A stretch of 64,000 bases of DNA from Acidaminobacterium chupaoyuni (GTDB lineage: Bacteria > Bacillota > Clostridia > Oscillospirales > Butyricicoccaceae): NCBI GenBank assembly GCA_047936785.1, contig CP176394.1, one strand, 5' to 3'. The translations under genes were made by a program, and so were the position numbers. Positions 51,879-59,286 of the stretch are shown here, piece by piece; the stretch's first letter is position 1, and each line of letters opens with the position of its first letter. The notes under the pieces are model-generated. The model saw nothing but the letters and a program-made list of their open reading frames with translations. It was not told the DNA's origin and did not search any database.

Positions 51879-52802
51879 TCAGCGGTCGTTCGCGGCAAAA
51901 AGCAATTGCCCGCATTTGGCCGCCAAAGCGCCGTTCATGGCCGAAACGGAACCGTTGTTTTCGGCTTGCCGCGCAAGCGCATATAAAGTTTCATAAAGTT
52001 CCTGCGGCCAGCTTTCGCCGGGGTTCGCCCTTGCTCTCTGCCAAAGCTCCAGACAGCCGCTTTCGCAAAACGCGCCGAATTCTTCGCGGCTCAGCGCCGC
52101 CGCTTTCATACAGACCTCTAAGGTTTTCCATTCCGATTGTCCCAGGGCCGCGTTCCATTCTTCGGCGAGAAGCTCGGCTTTTGGCGCTTCGCCCGAAAGC
52201 CATTCCAGCCCGCGCCCCAGCAGCCCGCGGCTGTGAAGCACAGCGCTGCCGATCTCCCCATCGGTTTTTTCGGGGCATCGCAGCTTGAGCTGGGCTTTGA
52301 TCTGCTCTTCCGAAAGTTCTTCCATGGCGAAACGCACACAGCGGGAACGCACCGTTTGAAGCAGCTGCCCCGCCTGAACGCAAAGCAAAATAAAAATGGT
52401 TTCCTGCGGTTCTTCCAACACCTTCAGCAGCGCATTCTGTGCCTGAGGGTTCATGCGATGCGCTTCGTTGATAATAAACACTTTCTGCGCCGCTTCGCTG
52501 GGGCGGATAAACGACTGGCGGCGAATTTCGCGCACATCGTTCACACGGATCAGCTCGGCTTCCGCATTAAATAAATGATAATCCGGATGTGAGCCCGAGC
52601 GCATTCTGACACAGGCGCCGCAAACGCCGCAGGGCGGGTTTGCCCCTGTGCAAAGCAGGTTTTCGGCGATCTCGAAAGCCGCCGTTTTCTTCCCGATGCC
52701 CGAAGGGCCTTCCAAAATGACAGATTGCGGGAAATTTTCTCTGAAAAAGGGAGCGAGCGCTGTTTTCAAGCGCTCGTTCCCGATCAAACGATCTAACCGC
52801 AT
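51879..52802 (-). CDS. holB: DNA polymerase III delta' subunit
   Basis: 307 residues. The AAA+ part has Walker A GPSGIGKKT, a zinc module CGVCGACVRMRSG as in DnaX/delta', sensor FIINEAHRMNPQAQNALLKVLEEP, and then a helical collar domain. Delta' stiffens the clamp loader that puts the beta clamp on DNA. ATG at 52802 follows AAAAAGG; a longer frame to 52871 overlaps darA and has no ribosome site. It starts 4 bases after darA. The position between darA and ricT is the Bacillus-type order and supports HolB rather than DnaX. Confidence 0.92.
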   Translation of the reverse strand: MRLDRLIGNERLKTALAPFFRENFPQSVILEGPSGIGKKTAAFEIAENLLCTGANPPCGVCGACVRMRSGSHPDYHLFNAEAELIRVNDVREIRRQSFIRPSEAAQKVFIINEAHRMNPQAQNALLKVLEEPQETIFILLCVQAGQLLQTVRSRCVRFAMEELSEEQIKAQLKLRCPEKTDGEIGSAVLHSRGLLGRGLEWLSGEAPKAELLAEEWNAALGQSEWKTLEVCMKAAALSREEFGAFCESGCLELWQRARANPGESWPQELYETLYALARQAENNGSVSAMNGALAAKCGQLLFAANDR

Positions 52803-52806
52803 GGAA

Positions 52807-53130
52807 TTAGACCTTTTTAAACTGTTCGACATCCAAAACGAAAATCGTCGCGCCGCCCACGACCACTTCAACAGGCATAGAGGGATAGAAGCTGATGCCG
52901 GCTTCGGCCGAACTGGGAATCAGCTGTTTGCGGCTCTTGGAATATTTCGCGATAATTTCAAGGCAGTGATCCAGCTTATCCTCTTCAACGCCGATCAGCA
53001 CTGTAACATTCCCCGCGCGAAGAAAACCGCCCGTGGTGGATAACTTTGTAATTTGATAACCGTCTTTCATCAGGTTATGGGTAACCGTGGAAGCATCGTC
53101 AGAATTAAGAATCGCAATGATCATTTTCAT
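52807..53130 (-). CDS. darA: Cyclic-di-AMP receptor DarA/PstA (PII-like)
   Basis: 107 residues, the full family length, with the PII-like fold: IIAILNSDDASTVTHNLMKDGYQITKLSTTGGFLRAGNVTVLIGVEEDKLD and the C-terminal PVEVVVGGATIFVLDVEQF. DarA binds c-di-AMP as a trimer; its downstream partner is not known. AGGAGG precedes ATG 53130. It lies between the decarboxylase (32 bases) and holB (4 bases). In Bacillus tmk precedes darA and yaaR follows it; both are missing here. Confidence 0.94.
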   Translation of the reverse strand: MKMIIAILNSDDASTVTHNLMKDGYQITKLSTTGGFLRAGNVTVLIGVEEDKLDHCLEIIAKYSKSRKQLIPSSAEAGISFYPSMPVEVVVGGATIFVLDVEQFKKV

Positions 53131-53162
53131 AAATGGTGCAGCCTCCTTTTCATTTGGAAAGG

Positions 53163-54506
53163 TTATGCTTCTTTTACAACCTTTACTTTATTAAAAATAT
53201 TATATCTTCTTTTGCCCAGATATTCAATGAAATTTTGATGAATCTTTTCGCCCGGCGCGATCACCGGCACCCCCGGCGGATAAGGCGCAATGCCCTGCGC
53301 CGCGGTTTTCCCCGCGCAATCACACAGCGGCAGCTCTTCCCAGGGCGAAAAACAGGCTTCTCTCACGGTCATCGCCTTTTCGGGCAGAAGCCGCCCGGCC
53401 GAAACCACGCAGGATGGCCCCGCTTTTTCTTCTCTTGCCAGCGCCAGAAGCGCTTTTTCCAGCCTGAAAAGGTTTTCGCTCTCATCGGCCGGTGTGGCAA
53501 TGCAGACCACGCTGTTGCAATCGGCCATTTCCGGTTCGATGCCCCGCTTTCTCAGGCGCTGCGCCGCCTCTTCGCCGCTCAGCCCTGCGCAGGCCGTGAA
53601 AATCGAAAGGCGGCAGGGGTCGCCCAGATCGGGCACAGGAAAAGGCGTGTTTTCTTCGATCATCCGCCGAAAAGCCCTGCATCGCTTGGCAAAAGCGGCA
53701 TAGCTGCCGCTTTCCATCTCGGCCCGCGCCAGATCCAAAGAAGCCATAATGGGGTAAGACGGGCTTGAGGTGCCGAACAACGCGGCATTCGCGCGCATTG
53801 TTTTGCCCTCTTCGCGGGTGCGCGTCAAAAGATAAGCGCCCTGTGTGAGCGCGCGCAGGGTTTTATGGGCCGAAAACACCACGCTGTCGGCCCCCTGAAA
53901 CGCCGCGTCTTCCAACCCGCAGGCCCGCAAATGGCTGCCGTGCGCCGCATCCACCAGCAGCTTTGCGCCATGGCGATGGGCGGCTTCGGCGATGGGTTTC
54001 AGATCCATGCAATAGCCGTAATAAGTGGGGCTCGTCACCAGCAGAGCCGCATAACCGCCCGTTTGCAGCCGGGCTTCCAGTTCTTCCGCGTCAAGCCCGC
54101 CGGTGATGCCATAGGCTTCGATCGTTTCGGGGCATAGATAATCCGGTTCGATCTGCAGCAGCGCGCAGGCATCCCAAACGCTTTTGTGGCAGTTGCGGTC
54201 GGCCAGGATCTTTCCGCCCATGGGGCAGGCGGAAGCCAGCATGGCCTTGATGCCCTGCGTTGCGCCGCAGGTCAAAAACACGCAGCTTCCCATCCCATAC
54301 CAGCGGGCAGCCAAAGCTTCGGCTTCGGCGATGGGTCCGTCTTCCAGATAAAGGTTTCCCGTTTGGGGGATCTCGGTGTAATCGATAGCAAAAGCGCCGT
54401 CAAGCTTACAGCCCGACGGCGTTCCTTTGTGGCCCGGCATATGAAACCGCGCCCTGTTTTCTTCGGCGAACGCCACCAGCGCCGAATAAAGCGGCGTATC
54501 AGTCAT
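53163..54506 (-). CDS. Orn/Lys/Arg decarboxylase-like PLP enzyme (YaaO type)
   Basis: 447 residues. FHMPGHKG at the start, HKSVWDACAL, VDAAHGSHL and SAHKTL with Lys215 as the PLP Schiff-base residue define the short Orn/Lys/Arg decarboxylase group (YaaO/SpeA-like), which lacks the N-terminal wing domain. It should decarboxylate a basic amino acid to a polyamine precursor, but the substrate cannot be told from sequence. ATG at 54506 overlaps the alr stop by 8 bases; the frame upstream lies inside alr. It heads the darA-holB-ricT run as yaaO does in Bacillus. Confidence 0.88.
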   Translation of the reverse strand: MTDTPLYSALVAFAEENRARFHMPGHKGTPSGCKLDGAFAIDYTEIPQTGNLYLEDGPIAEAEALAARWYGMGSCVFLTCGATQGIKAMLASACPMGGKILADRNCHKSVWDACALLQIEPDYLCPETIEAYGITGGLDAEELEARLQTGGYAALLVTSPTYYGYCMDLKPIAEAAHRHGAKLLVDAAHGSHLRACGLEDAAFQGADSVVFSAHKTLRALTQGAYLLTRTREEGKTMRANAALFGTSSPSYPIMASLDLARAEMESGSYAAFAKRCRAFRRMIEENTPFPVPDLGDPCRLSIFTACAGLSGEEAAQRLRKRGIEPEMADCNSVVCIATPADESENLFRLEKALLALAREEKAGPSCVVSAGRLLPEKAMTVREACFSPWEELPLCDCAGKTAAQGIAPYPPGVPVIAPGEKIHQNFIEYLGKRRYNIFNKVKVVKEA

Positions 54507-55593
54507 AGCGGCGCTTGATCTCGGAAGGCACAAACATCGGCGAAACATCAAACGATGCCATGGTGCCCGGCTGGCAATCGATGGCCGTGGCATCCACCGT
54601 GGTGTGGTTCAGCCCCACATGGCCGATCACGCGCACCTTGCGCCCGCCCACCGTCACATAAAACTTTTTCCGTTTGATCCAGTTGGCCACCGCGCCGCAG
54701 GCATAACGGATGCAGTCGCGAAAGCGGAAGGAATCCCTTGCTTTTTCCACCATGAACCCGTCGCTGTATCCCACGGGGATCACGGCGATCTTGGTGGGCT
54801 TTTTCGTCAGGAAAGCGGGGCCGTATCCCACGCCATGCCCTGCGGGCAGCCAGCGCACTTCGGCCACCTCACATTCCAGGCGCCCGGTCTTTTGAAGCCC
54901 GCAATCGCCTTTGGCCGTTGTTCTGCCGCTGATGGCGGAACCGATCCTCACGGCATCCAGCGCTGGCAGATCACAGCGGAACAACGCCGCGCTGTTGGCC
55001 GCGTGGAGCATGCCCGGGTCAAACCCTTCGCTGCGCACCTTTGCCGCCGTTTCCAGCAATTTATCATATTGCGCCCGCGTTGTTTTTTTGCTGGCGAAAG
55101 CCGAAGGAAAATGGGTATACATGCCCGTTACATTCAAATTGCCCATGAAGCGAAATACCGAAAGGATGCGCTCCATTTCGGTGGGCTCAAAGCCGTAACG
55201 GCCCATGCCCGTGTCGATCTCCAAATGCACATCCACCGAAACGCCCTCTTTTTCGGCCATGCCGTTCAGCGCCACCGCCGCATCATAAGAGCCGATGGAA
55301 GCCGTTGCCGTGGAGGTGATGATCTTTCGGATATCTTCAGCCACCGCGGTGGAACGCAGCAGCAGGATCTCTTCATCGGCAAAGCCGGCATCCCTAAGAA
55401 TCACCGCGTCATCAGGCTCGGTAACGGCAAAGCGGCGCACGCCGTTTTCTCTCAGCAGCGCGGCCATCTGGCAAAGCCCCATGCCATAGGCATTGGCTTT
55501 CAGCACGGCGATCACATCCGAGCTGCCCGCTTTATCGCGGATGACATCTAAATTATGCAGGATCTTTTCTTTTTCAATCACAAGCGTTTTCAT
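54499..55593 (-). CDS. alr: Alanine racemase
   Basis: 364 residues, usual length. The PLP Lys32 is in AVLKANAYGMG; other signatures are HLEIDTGMGRYGF, a TIM-barrel pattern, and the C-terminal GYGPAF and VGHVGLNHTTVDAT strands. It interconverts L- and D-alanine for wall precursor synthesis. A related serine or amino-acid racemase of the VanT group cannot be excluded. It precedes the decarboxylase with an overlap and follows femX by 18 bases, so wall-precursor genes are grouped. Confidence 0.9.
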   Translation of the reverse strand: MKTLVIEKEKILHNLDVIRDKAGSSDVIAVLKANAYGMGLCQMAALLRENGVRRFAVTEPDDAVILRDAGFADEEILLLRSTAVAEDIRKIITSTATASIGSYDAAVALNGMAEKEGVSVDVHLEIDTGMGRYGFEPTEMERILSVFRFMGNLNVTGMYTHFPSAFASKKTTRAQYDKLLETAAKVRSEGFDPGMLHAANSAALFRCDLPALDAVRIGSAISGRTTAKGDCGLQKTGRLECEVAEVRWLPAGHGVGYGPAFLTKKPTKIAVIPVGYSDGFMVEKARDSFRFRDCIRYACGAVANWIKRKKFYVTVGGRKVRVIGHVGLNHTTVDATAIDCQPGTMASFDVSPMFVPSEIKRRYD

Positions 55594-55611
55594 ATCGTTT
55601 CCCCAAAAGTT

Positions 55612-56718
55612 TTACTTTTCTTCGTTCTCGGGTTTCCTGTTATCCTTCTTTCTGTTTTTGGCCACATAAAGGGCATGACGCGCGCCGCGCATGGTTTTCA
55701 TCCCCAAATTCACCGCCGTGTTCACCGCGGGTTTATAAAGATATTCGAATTCGCCGCAGAATTCCGTCAATTTGCCGCCGAAGCCCTTTTTGAAAAGATA
55801 CAGGCCATACAGCGGGTTTTCGGGGGTCAGGTCGCCCGATACGCCGCGGAAATCATAGATCTCGCTGCCGGTTTCCAGCGCCCAGCGGATCATGCTCCAT
55901 TGCAGCAGATAGTTGGGCATCACATTGCGGTATTCATTGGAGGAAGCGCCGTATAAATACCACACCTTGTTGCCAAAATGAATGGCCAGCGTTCCCGCCA
56001 CGGGCTTATCGTTATAAAGCGCCATATAAAGCCGCGCATGCTCGCCCAAATATTTCATCAGGTTGGCGAAATATTCTTCGCTGCGGGTGATGAACCCGTC
56101 GCGCTGGCCGGTTTCTTTCATGATGCGGGCAAAATGCGGCAGCATCTGCGGCAGAGTGGTCTCATCGCAAAGCATCACGCTGACGCCTTTGCGCCCCGCC
56201 AGACGGATGTTATAGCGGGTCTTCTGGTGAAATTCCGCCATCAGTTCTTCTTCCGTCTTGTCTTTCACATCCAGGCGGAACACATAATTCGGCTGAACGC
56301 CTTCAAAATTTTTGCCCGCTTCTTTATGGTGATAGCCCAGCTTCTTCATGATCGAGATGAATTCCAGATCATCGCTTTCGATATCGGGATCCATCATCAG
56401 CGCATAGGCTTTATAACGCGCGGCAAGATCTTTCGCGCCCTGCGTCAGCTGGCGCAGAGTCTCTTCATCGTGGCTGTCGCAAACGGGGCCTCTTCCCGCA
56501 TACATCAGCGTATACGGCAGCACGGGAACCTTGCGGATCAGCACCGCTAAGCTGCCGCAGACCCTGCCCTCGTCATCGCGGCAGAGAATGGCTTCCCATT
56601 TCCAGCTTTCCTTCACCTTTCCCCATTCGGAAGACTGTAAAAAATGTCCTTTGGGGTGTTTTTGTATGAATGCCTCATATTCGGCAAGATTGGTTTTTGT
56701 CACGGCTTCGATCATCAT
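55612..56718 (-). CDS. FemABX-family peptidyltransferase (lipid II aminoacyltransferase)
   Basis: 368 residues with two GNAT-like subdomains: FLQSSEWGKVKESWKWEAI at the start, FHQKTRYNIRLAGRKGV in the middle, and YLYGASSNEYRNVMPNYLLQWSMIRWALETGSEIYDFRGV, the family core. FemX-like enzymes add amino acids from aminoacyl-tRNA to the lipid II stem peptide. There is no coiled-coil arm, so it is the short FemX/MurM-like form. ATG at 56718 is preferred; a GTG six bases upstream is possible. The C-terminus is Lys/Asn/Glu-rich (KNRKKDNRKPENEEK). Confidence 0.9.
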   Translation of the reverse strand: MMIEAVTKTNLAEYEAFIQKHPKGHFLQSSEWGKVKESWKWEAILCRDDEGRVCGSLAVLIRKVPVLPYTLMYAGRGPVCDSHDEETLRQLTQGAKDLAARYKAYALMMDPDIESDDLEFISIMKKLGYHHKEAGKNFEGVQPNYVFRLDVKDKTEEELMAEFHQKTRYNIRLAGRKGVSVMLCDETTLPQMLPHFARIMKETGQRDGFITRSEEYFANLMKYLGEHARLYMALYNDKPVAGTLAIHFGNKVWYLYGASSNEYRNVMPNYLLQWSMIRWALETGSEIYDFRGVSGDLTPENPLYGLYLFKKGFGGKLTEFCGEFEYLYKPAVNTAVNLGMKTMRGARHALYVAKNRKKDNRKPENEEK

Positions 56719-56864
56719 GCTCACCTATCCTTTATCGTTACATCGAACCTGCGTTTCGATCTGCTTTGTTTTTATGTTCTTTGCGCCTGCCTTTCGCAGG
56801 CGATACGAATACAAGCTTAGTATACACTCACCGATGGGCCCTGTCAAAAACTTTGTGGCAAAGG

Positions 56865-56899
56865 AAAAGCTGTTTCCCCGGCTTCGGAAAACAGCTTTT
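56865..56899 (-). terminator. Terminator of the CBS-domain gene
   Basis: AAAAGCTGTTT..CC and GGAAAACAGCTTTT form an imperfect 13-bp stem just after the CBS gene stop at 56907. Confidence 0.7.
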
Positions 56900-56906
56900 C
56901 GCAAGG

Positions 56907-57338
56907 TTAGAAACGGCGTTTTTCGGGCATCGAGATCTCGGCCAGCGCCCGCGAAGCTTCCATATCATAGGTCTGCGTTCGGGCCATATCGCCGATGGAA
57001 ACCATGCCCATCACTTTTCCGTTTTCCACCACAGGCAGGCGCCTTACCTGCGTCTGCGCCATCAGCTGGGCCGCTTCTCTCACATCGGCAGAAGGCGAGA
57101 CCGTTGCCACATGGCGCGTCATGATCTCTCTCACACAGGTGCGTTCGGCGCTCACATCCCCCGCCACGCAGCGAACGGCGATATCTCTGTCGGTGATCAC
57201 GCCGCGCAGCTGGTTTTCCGCGCCGCATACCGGCAAAACACCCACATTATGCCGTTCCATCAGCCGCGCCGCGCAGGCCACGGTGTCATCCGCGGAAACG
57301 CTGACCGTGCCGCGGCTCATCAGTTCAGATACTCTCAT
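56907..57338 (-). CDS. Two-CBS-domain protein
   Basis: 143 residues forming one Bateman pair. CBS1: VSELMSRGTVSVSADDTVACAARLMERHNVGVLPV...GVITDRDIAVR. CBS2: EIMTRHVATVSPSADVREAAQLMAQTQVRRLPVVENGKVMGMVSIGDMA. Such stand-alone pairs sense adenine nucleotides or related ligands; the effector and partner are unknown. AAAGGAG precedes ATG 57338. It stands alone between two terminators. Confidence 0.92.
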   Translation of the reverse strand: MRVSELMSRGTVSVSADDTVACAARLMERHNVGVLPVCGAENQLRGVITDRDIAVRCVAGDVSAERTCVREIMTRHVATVSPSADVREAAQLMAQTQVRRLPVVENGKVMGMVSIGDMARTQTYDMEASRALAEISMPEKRRF

Positions 57339-57371
57339 TGGAACTCCTTTCCCCGGCCTGCAAATAAAAAA

Positions 57372-57406
57372 ACAGGCTCTGCCACCTTAGTTTTTGCAGA
57401 GCCTGT
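57372..57406 (-). terminator. Terminator of the QueG-like gene
   Basis: ACAGGCTCTGC (57372-57382) pairs with GCAGAGCCTGT (57396-57406), followed by a long T run on the minus strand. Confidence 0.88.
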
Positions 57407-57410
57407 CGGC

Positions 57411-58235
57411 TTATTCTTTTTTTAATTTTAAATTGCGTTTCAAAGGGCCGATGCCGCGCCAGCTGAAGGCGCGCCCCGCATATTCTTTTCGAAAACGGCG
57501 GTCTGAAAGTTCCGCCAATTCTTCTTCGGTGATCTCGGCGACCAGATTTTGCGAAAACGCGCCGCAGCTTGTTTGCTCCGCCTTTTCATTATAAGGGCAA
57601 ACCTGCTGGCAGCGATCGCAGCCCCAGACATACTGCCCTTTTTGAATGAGCTGTTCTTCCCATAAAGCCAGTTCGCCCCGTTTCTGGGTGATGGCCGAAA
57701 GACAGCGTTCTTCGCAAAAGCCGTTCGGGGTGAGCGCGCCGCCCGGGCACGCCGCGCGGCATTTGCCGCATTCGATGCATCCGCCCGGCTCGTTTCCGCC
57801 CTTTAAAGGCAGATCGGTGGCCACCACGCCGCAGAAAACATAGCTGCCCCAGCGCGGGGTCAGCAGCAGCCCGTTTTGGCCAAGGGCCCCCAGCCCGGCC
57901 CGCGCGCAGATCTGCGCTTCGGGATAAGGCGAAATATCCGCATAAGCGCGAAAATGCGCATAGGGATAACTTTCGGCGGCAAGACGGCAAAATTCTTCCA
58001 TCGCCCGCCCCAAAACCTTGTGATAATCTTCGCCGCGGGCATAAAGGGAAAGATTCCCCGGCAGATCCCCGGCGTAATAAGGGAAAACCATCGCGATCAG
58101 GCCTTTCAGCCCCGGCAGATCACCCAGCGCCGCCCGGCGTTTTTCCTCGGCCATCCGCCGCAGCACAGGCTCTGCCGCGATGGCGGCCCCATCGCCCGCG
58201 CCGCATTGCAGCGCCCAATTTTTCCATTCTTCCAT
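57411..58235 (-). CDS. QueG-like epoxyqueuosine reductase (short form)
   Basis: 274 residues. An N-terminal DUF1730-like half with YARGEDYHKVL and ARAGLGALGQNGLLLTPRWGSYVF is followed by a double 4Fe-4S ferredoxin module (CIECGKCRAACPGGAL and CDRCQQVCPYN). This is the QueG pattern: QueG reduces epoxyqueuosine in tRNA to queuosine using cobalamin. At 274 residues it is shorter than typical QueG (~350-380) and lacks the C-terminal helical repeats, so it may be a related corrinoid-type reductase. ATG at 58235 has GAGGGGA upstream. No other queuosine genes are in the window. Confidence 0.78.
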   Translation of the reverse strand: MEEWKNWALQCGAGDGAAIAAEPVLRRMAEEKRRAALGDLPGLKGLIAMVFPYYAGDLPGNLSLYARGEDYHKVLGRAMEEFCRLAAESYPYAHFRAYADISPYPEAQICARAGLGALGQNGLLLTPRWGSYVFCGVVATDLPLKGGNEPGGCIECGKCRAACPGGALTPNGFCEERCLSAITQKRGELALWEEQLIQKGQYVWGCDRCQQVCPYNEKAEQTSCGAFSQNLVAEITEEELAELSDRRFRKEYAGRAFSWRGIGPLKRNLKLKKE

Positions 58236-58274
58236 GTGTTCCCCTCGGCCCCGCGGCCCACTTTGCAAAAAGCC

Positions 58275-58718
58275 TTATCGGCCTGTTTGATCTTCCCGCT
58301 TTTCGATCCTGCGGTAACATTCCATCGCTTCTTCGCCGCGCCCCATATGCCCATAGCAGGCCGCCTGGTTTGCGATGGCCATTTCCCAATATGAAAGGCG
58401 CGAAGGGTCAAGCATGCTGAAAAAGCGGAACCGATCGATCAACGGATGCGCATGGGAAAAGCGTTCGCTTTCTTCAAAAGCCCCCAGCGCCCCCCGATAA
58501 TCGCCCTTTCCATAAAGGCGAAGCCCTTTTCGATGATGCCTTTGAAAAGTGAAGCGAAAAACCACGCCGAACACCCCATAAAGCAAAGCGCAGGCCGCCA
58601 GTGAAACGGCTGGATTTTGACTCAGCTGCCAGCATACCCACAAAACGGCCAAAAATTCCGTTAAGATCAAAAGTTCATAATGCCAGCTTCGCGTTTTTCG
58701 CGCGGCGGTCTTTTTCAT
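58275..58718 (-). CDS. Membrane-anchored TPR-like hypothetical protein
   Basis: 147 residues. Two hydrophobic helices (~15-33 and 38-55) are followed by a basic stretch and helical repeats of TPR type (GLRLYGKGDYRGALGAFEESERFSHAHPLID and EMAIANQAACYGHMGRGEEAMECYRRIE). It resembles small membrane-tethered TPR proteins, with no known role. ATG at 58718 follows AAGGAGG; the upstream frame runs through the tRNA gene and is not coding. It sits 39 bases upstream of the QueG-like gene and may be co-transcribed with it. Confidence 0.72.
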   Translation of the reverse strand: MKKTAARKTRSWHYELLILTEFLAVLWVCWQLSQNPAVSLAACALLYGVFGVVFRFTFQRHHRKGLRLYGKGDYRGALGAFEESERFSHAHPLIDRFRFFSMLDPSRLSYWEMAIANQAACYGHMGRGEEAMECYRRIEKREDQTGR

Positions 58719-58754
58719 GGCTTTTCCTCCTTCGGTTTCTTTCCGCAAATAGCA

Positions 58755-58782
58755 CAAAAGACTGCCCAAAGGCAGTCTTTTG
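58755..58782 (-). terminator. Terminator of tRNA-Leu
   Basis: CAAAAGACTGCC (58755-58766) pairs with GGCAGTCTTTTG (58771-58782), eight bases after the CCA end of the tRNA on the minus strand. Confidence 0.87.
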
Positions 58783-58790
58783 TTTTCATC

Positions 58791-58877
58791 TGGTGCCGGT
58801 AGTCGGGGTCGAACCGACACGGTATCGCTACCACTGGATTTTGAGTCCAGCACGTCTGCCAATTCCATCATACCGGC
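58791..58877 (-). tRNA. tRNA-Leu (anticodon CAA)
   Basis: 87 nt, class II. The acceptor stem GCCGGTA/TACCGGC, discriminator A and encoded CCA are present. The anticodon stem CTGGA/TCCAG holds loop CTCAAAA with anticodon CAA, reading UUG. The long variable arm TGGTAGCGATACC and the TTCGA-containing T loop complete the cloverleaf. Confidence 0.97.
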
Positions 58878-58892
58878 GCAAATTGCTTTTAT

Positions 58893-58921
58893 AGTATATC
58901 GAAGATCTTGGATGAATGCAA
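58893..58921 (-). promoter_or_regulatory. tRNA-Leu promoter
   Basis: Minus strand TTGCAT (58916-58921), 17-bp spacer, TATACT (58893-58898), 15 bases before the tRNA. Confidence 0.77.
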
Positions 58922-58953
58922 GTGGTTTTTTCATATTTTTCTTATTTTTTTCG

Positions 58954-58982
58954 TGGTCACCTTTATTCCATCGTGTTATAAT
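58954..58982 (+). promoter_or_regulatory. Extended -10 promoter for the 36-aa peptide gene
   Basis: TGGTCA (58954-58959), 17-bp spacer, and TATAAT (58977-58982) preceded by TGT, an extended -10. It reads rightward, away from the tRNA gene, about 125 bases before the small gene. Confidence 0.65.
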
Positions 58983-59106
58983 GGATATACTTATATAAAA
59001 AGCAAAACGCAGAAGCCATGGCGATCCTTCCGCTTGTTCTGTTCTTTCGATGCGCTGAAAATGCCTCTGCCAAGCTGATGATTTCATAAAGAAGGAGGTC
59101 TGTACC

Positions 59107-59217
59107 ATGAAAAAAGGTCTTGCGATCACAGGCATGATTTTGGGCGTTATTGCCGCTGTCACCGGTCTTACGGCGGTAATTTTCAGCAGTTTTGCTCTTC
59201 CTTCCAACAAAAATTGA
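59107..59217 (+). CDS. 36-residue single-helix membrane peptide
   Basis: A 36-codon frame that begins MKKGLAITGMILGVIAAV and continues with TGLTAVIFSSFALPSNKN before TGA. It consists of a Lys start, one hydrophobic helix (~5-30) and a polar end, as in small membrane proteins. Support is the near-perfect ribosome site AAGGAGGT seven bases before ATG and a consensus promoter upstream. It precedes the IMP-dehydrogenase-like gene by 69 bases, with a separate possible promoter between. No family recognised; could be a leader or toxin-like peptide, but nothing in the sequence decides. Confidence 0.66.
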   Translation: MKKGLAITGMILGVIAAVTGLTAVIFSSFALPSNKN

Positions 59218-59224
59218 TTTTTTG

Positions 59225-59253
59225 TTGACTTTGCACTTGTTTTATGATATTTT
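59225..59253 (+). promoter_or_regulatory. Possible promoter of the IMPDH gene
   Basis: TTGACT (59225-59230), 17-bp spacer, TATTTT (59248-59253). The -10 is poor, so read-through from the small gene is the alternative. Confidence 0.45.
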
Positions 59254-59286
59254 TTGTAGAAAACATAAGAAATAGGAGAGTTGAGC

